Assembly (NCBI GenBank): GCA_021432605.1
Contig: MU271159.1
Coordinates: forward strand, 124,001 to 188,000
Source: Coniochaeta sp. PMI_546
Taxonomy: Eukaryota; Ascomycota; Sordariomycetes; Coniochaetales; Coniochaetaceae
DNA length: 64,000 bases
Direction: 5' to 3'
This document shows, piece by piece, positions 59,725 to 64,000 of the stretch. The notes beneath the pieces are model-generated. The model saw only the letters and a list, made by a program, of their open reading frames with translations, did not search any database and was not told where the DNA came from. The translations under genes and the position numbers were made by a program. Numbering within the stretch: position 1 is the first letter of the stretch; each line of letters opens with the position of its first letter.

Positions 59725-61410
59725 ATGGCTCCTGCTGCACTTGTCGACTTCACGCCTTCTGGCATTGACATGGTCTTCGCTGTCAGTCAGCAGAACCTGA
59801 ACCAAGGGCTGGCTGAGTACATACAAGGCCTGAATGCCCAGGTCTCATGGGGTTTTGACGTCGATGATGCCGGCAACTTGACGGCACCCGCAGACCCAAC
59901 GAAGCCAGACATCTCCTTCTCTGGCACGCTCGCGCCCCCGACTCAGCCTGCAGGAGGTGCTCCAGTCTGGATCGTGGATATGTCTCAGGCCGGTGCCGCA
60001 AACCAGGTGACCTTCAACCTGACCTTCGAAGACGGTGCCACGTTCACGGACCACCAGACGGGCCGTAGCTACAAACAGTCGGCTGCAAGCGGAGGTGCAC
60101 TGTGGGTGATTCCTTTCCAAGTGGACCTGACGCTGGCGGCCCTCAGCGACACATCAAACCTGCCCGCCTGGCTGCAGAAGCAGCTTGCCATCCTCAACGG
60201 CAACTACGGAGAGGTCTTTGACCTGTCACAGGTGTTGCTAGACCTGCAGACCCTAGCCTCCACAGTCGACCCAAAATCCGTGCTGCCTGCCGGCATCTTG
60301 CTCTACGAGTGGACTCTGATTATCCAGGGCATGAGCCAATACATGAAGGCTCACAGCGGGGAGATCTTCATCACCCCGCCGAGCGCCGGCTATGCGGTGA
60401 CGCACAACGGGGACATGCCGACTTAGTCGCTGCCGACCTATACGCCCACGGCGGTTGACTTCGTCATCATCCCTAGCACCGCCAACTACGGCGTGCCAGC
60501 ACGCTTGTCTTTGTGCTGATGGTCCAGGGAGCGGCACTGCCCAACGCGCCCGCCAACGCCTTCACTGATGTCACCTTGATTGCCGACCCGGGTACCACGC
60601 CCGGAGTCGCACTGATTGACTCTCCCCGACTAGTAAGTTTCATGCAGTTTGACTTCAGCAATGCCGGAATCGGTGGTGCTTCAGCCAGTACGTGCAGTCG
60701 GTCGAGTCCGATCAAGACGGCGTAACATGGCAGCTCGCCCAGTCAGGGACGCAAGCAACCTCGTCCGCTGTAACACCAACCTCGAGCAATGGCGGGACCT
60801 TCCTAAGCTTCAGCATGCCCACGCAAACCTCCAATGTCTCCCACTATTACGTTGGCGGTGGTGACTACTCCGCCAACTCTGCCACGAGCAGTACCATCAC
60901 TGCGGCCTTCAGTAGCCCCCAGCAGGGAGTGGGCAACACCACGATCGCCGTCGGCGGCACCCTCTCCATGTCGGTCGGCTACTCGTTCACCCCGCCCAGC
61001 CACGGCGGACAGCCGTCGATCCCCACGGCCTAGGACTCGCCTACCTTCAACTGGAACTGGAGCGCCTACTACGCCATCCAGTCGGTGAACGCCGGCGACG
61101 TGGAGTCGGGCGGCGGCGTGCAGTTCGTGCTCCAGATCGACAAGTCGACGTTTCCAACGACGCCGGTGAACGCCGGCGGCGGCGGGGCGTCGTGGTTCTC
61201 GCGTAGAGCCTTCGGAGCAGGACTTTGTCGGCAACTTGTTGGCGCCGGTGATTCAGCAGCTGCCTGTCACTTTCAAGGCGGGGATAACGTCGCTTGCCGG
61301 GCTGGGCAGCTTTGTCTTTCCTGGCGGGGGCACTTTCACCTTCCAGAGTCCGGCGGTCAACAATGCTTTTGCGCTGTACTCTACTATCCAGTATCAGAAT
61401 CCGAACTAGG
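59725..61410 (+). pseudogene. P47/TULIP-like protein gene, broken
   Basis: The first 233 codons are open (GIDMVFAVSQQNLNQGLAEY, WVIPFQVDLTLAAL, ILLYEWTLIIQGM), and further pieces of the same strand follow to about 61410 (SHYYVGGGDYSANS, WNWSAYYAIQSVNAG, GSFVFPGGGTFTFQSPAVN). The opening G-x-D-x-V-x-x-x-S-x-x-x-x-N-x-x-L-x-E-Y-I and the closing F-V-F-P-G-G-x-T-F-T-F resemble P47-type TULIP proteins, which bind lipids in the members studied. The gene looks broken, with about four breaks, and is treated as a fossil. Composition is normal (no AT shift), so the decay seems recent and not RIP-driven. The family call is from memory and moderate. Confidence 0.45.
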
Positions 61411-62466
61411 CTTGGGAATAGAAGGCTTGAGAGGCTTTTTTTTATCACGGCCTGGGCATTTCGTTTGGGCATGAGCTAAGTACGTCCCATGCATGTACTA
61501 GACCTCGGACTACTTCAGCCACTGCTCCCCTATCCAATCAGAGCAGTCCGCTATCATCGCGTCTGTCATTTGTGCCTGTGATATAACCCACTTGATAATC
61601 CCTGTCGGCGAACATGGGGAAGCCCTGGTCCAGCGTAATTCTCCTCCGTCCGTTGCAGCGGTCATCGTCGATGGCCAGATAATGGGCGAGATTTGGGAAG
61701 GTGTGTTCATGCCTAGTGTGATCGGCTGTTACCCTAGTAGGTCAAGATTAGGAGCTGTGGATATATAGTTCAGGTACGCTGAGCTACCGGAAGTGAGGGG
61801 CGAACTGGGCCAACGAGTCCTTCTGTTGTGGTGCTGAAGGGAGTTGCGTGGTCAGCTTCGCGATAATTGACAGATTTCGGCCGGGCACGCCGGTGTGCGG
61901 TTGCGAGGGGTGTCCATCGGACGAGACCCAATGTTACTGCTTGTTGCTAGTGGTTGGGAAGGGCAACCAACTTTTGTCGAGGACCTTGGTGACTGCCTTC
62001 TCGCTATTATCAGTCTGTAGGCAGCGGCCGCATCATGGACAAGTGAGATATTCTGCGTATGCACGGCTTCCAGCTGCACAGGCAACTCGATCCGCTACTT
62101 TATGTGGCCAGGCTGCTGGCGGGTGCAGGGCTCCTAGTCCTGCGCTACGGGTACTACGACGTAAACAGATATAGTCTAACGATCACAGCTTAAGGTATGC
62201 GGACGGTCAGTATGTCGAAATTCCGGGACGAGATTTGACAGTCCAACTGCCGTTAGCTGCCAGAATGTCGGGCGGACACTGAGACCAATGGTGCTAGACT
62301 ACTAGCGTAAGAAGACTTGCGGTCAACAGGACTCCAATGATTGCCCTCTGATAACCTATGTGATACCCGTGCCGCTGACTACTGCTTAAGGACCATATCT
62401 AAACATCCATCCCAAAATTCGAAGCCAGACAGTAGCCTCCGTAACCCTCGTCGTCTTCAAGACTTG
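61411..62466. other. No gene supported
   Basis: Several short overlapping frames on both strands (61510-61710 minus, 61848-62174 plus) without recognised features. Confidence 0.35.
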
Positions 62467-63348
62467 CTATACTTCAGCAATCCCCACGGAATCGTAGTCG
62501 CTATCGACCCAAATTGTGTACCACGAGTAGACGTCTGGTACAAGAAGGGCGTACAATGAAACAAGGCTGCCGAGATTGACCTTTTTAATGCAGTCTAACA
62601 GCTCGCGTTGCTCGTCCAATGGGTCCTGGTCGTCCGGAATCTCCCCGGATAGTCGTCCATCCTCTCTAATTTCGACCGAAACCGGGTATATAATCTTGCA
62701 AAAATAGCCGGCGTCCCGGTCTTTTGCTTTCTCCTCGTCCACCACGCTCTCTAAACTCTCCTCGTCCACGTACATAAAGAAGCTATATCTAGGTATATTT
62801 GGCCATACGTCCGTAAATATACTACCTTGTATCTCTACCCTCCCGTTGTCTTCCACCCACGCCCGAAACTTGCGACTTGTATCTAAGATATTGGCGCCGT
62901 CTAGGGTCTCGGCATCCTCGATAACGGTCCAATCCATCTTGTCGTAGACCCAGAGATCTCCCGTACCCGACCGTTTGAGATAGTCATAGGCCTCCTGCTT
63001 GGCGAGGGCGAGGAATTTATCCCATTTCTCTTGAGAGCCGTAGGTACAGCGGTAAATCACAAAACCCCAGTGATTGAGCTTATATCCTTCGAGCGACTTG
63101 GCGATGACTTTGGCCGGTTTGACGAAGAAGCCAGAACAATACGCATTTAGCTCGGCCACTATAATTGAGGTTGACTGGAGCCTAGCAGACGAGGGTTGTA
63201 GAAATGAATGATGGGAGCTGATGCCTGTGACAGATAAGGTGCTCCTTAACGAGGTACGAGCGAGGAGACTCGCGTAAATATTGGTGCGCATTGTCACACG
63301 GGCTGGTAATAACAGATGCCAGAGAAGGTGCGGTAATTGGGGTGGCAC
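62467..63348 (-). CDS. Hypothetical fungal protein, intact ORF
   Basis: 293 codons, uninterrupted. The body reads LNHWGFVIYRCTYGSQEKWD, YDKMDWTVIEDAETLDGAN, FRAWVED, RYSFFMYVDEESLESVVDEE and YSWYTIWVDSDYDS. From memory this order (WGFVIYR-T-Y, D-W-T-V-x-E-D, RYxxxxxVDEESL) belongs to a large family of unknown function in Sordariomycetes, with no named domain. The N-terminal 60 residues are Leu/Ser/Arg-rich; Met 20 (MRTNIYASLLARTSLRS) may be the real start and would give a mitochondrial-type leader. No intron is seen. A region of normal composition far enough from D to escape RIP. Confidence 0.65.
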   Translation of the reverse strand: MPPQLPHLLWHLLLPARVTMRTNIYASLLARTSLRSTLSVTGISSHHSFLQPSSARLQSTSIIVAELNAYCSGFFVKPAKVIAKSLEGYKLNHWGFVIYRCTYGSQEKWDKFLALAKQEAYDYLKRSGTGDLWVYDKMDWTVIEDAETLDGANILDTSRKFRAWVEDNGRVEIQGSIFTDVWPNIPRYSFFMYVDEESLESVVDEEKAKDRDAGYFCKIIYPVSVEIREDGRLSGEIPDDQDPLDEQRELLDCIKKVNLGSLVSLYALLVPDVYSWYTIWVDSDYDSVGIAEV

Positions 63349-64000
63349 TGAGCGCCCCCTTTATACGGAGTGTTACGAATTACGCACTGATATGTAACCG
63401 CTGCGTCGCATGAATAATCAGCACCCCTGCAATCGCGAAAGGGTTCAGACCATTGCTACTTCTCTAATCCGTAACCACAACGAATCATAAAGTGAATAAC
63501 AAAAAGAACATGATGTTTCCAATTGACTCGGTTCAAGCTCCTCCACTATTGTAAGTATTTCGGTTCCAATCCTCGCGAAGGCGTAAGATGAATGAATGCT
63601 TATCAAATTACATAACTCATTCCAACCTGATGCAGGTTGGTCGCATTTTTGATGAGATACCCCGACATGTAGTCTAGATCTAGCCGGATGTAGTGAAGCT
63701 TGACTGTGACCAGGCGCGGGCGGCAAAGTTAGCGAGCGGCTGCAGTGAGAGGCACAAACCAATGTTTCACACAAATACTTGAATCCTCATGAAGTCCGCC
63801 GTACTTAGGACCATCTAACATACACCTTTCCATATAAAGTTTTCTTCAGCAAGATGCCAACACGTTAAAGTTTAAAAGTCTTATAGATAGGCGCGATGGT
63901 TTCAATCCCAGCTCAAACCCTTAGAGTCTATTACACGACCTCGACTTTACATGTTTTGGTACATCGAGATCGTCGACGCAGTTCTTGCATACGCTGAAAA
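63349..64000. other. Upstream region of the hypothetical gene; no other gene supported
   Basis: The 109-codon minus-strand frame at 63445-63774 has no recognisable feature. Confidence 0.4.

Noticed and set aside
63890-63935. Possible tRNA B-box (GGTTTCAATCCCA)
   Set aside because: No matching A-box, acceptor stem or anticodon arm could be found around it.

Overview
The window is nuclear DNA of a filamentous ascomycete (Pezizomycotina, probably a sordariomycete-type genome). The evidence is short introns (44-115 nt, one with a perfect TACTAAC branch site), fungal-only families (HET domain, 2EXR, DUF7924, Git3/cAR-like GPCR, fungal STAND NTPases), Tad-type LINE and chromodomain Ty3 retrotransposon debris, and a strong repeat-induced point mutation (RIP) imprint. 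Large blocks have almost no CpA/TpG but keep CpG and are rich in TpA.

Layout. (1) 1-10,500: a cut-off LTR, a whole-looking but dead Ty3 element (B, 1073-7833, minus, TSD GATTG) and three decayed host genes around it: a membrane-protein N-terminus, an ankyrin-repeat gene and a HET-domain gene. (2) 10,500-23,150: gene island of ordinary composition with a hypothetical gene, a LINE fragment fused to a DUF7924 relic, a broken STAND NTPase with a hydrolase-like N-terminus, a single-pass membrane protein with one frameshift, a pseudokinase-like gene and an intact three-exon seven-helix receptor (20,101-21,634). (3) 23,295-28,454: AT-rich, gene-free block bounded by a 16-bp inverted repeat; family not recognised. 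(4) 28,455-31,856: second gene island with a minisatellite, a Cys-rich small protein and a 2EXR-domain gene. (5) 31,857-58,700: one old Ty3 element (D, TSD AAGAG, 413-bp LTRs) carrying four later insertions of a second Ty3 family: A (TSD CTAAG), truncated C, a solo LTR (TSD CGAAC/T) and E (TSD CTCGT). An assembly gap with a 91-bp duplication lies inside D. (6) 58,706-64,000: RIP fades, then a broken P47/TULIP-like gene and an intact hypothetical gene.

How it fits together. D landed at the very 3' end of the 2EXR gene, so about 27 kb of nested fossils separates that gene from its last codons. Many of the host genes are from families used in fungal self/non-self recognition or from fast-turnover families (HET, STAND, ankyrin, 2EXR, DUF7924), and most are broken. 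This looks like an accessory, TE-rich compartment where RIP has leaked from transposons into neighbouring genes. The GPCR, the 62.5-63.3 kb hypothetical gene and possibly the 11-kb hypothetical gene are the best candidates for working genes.
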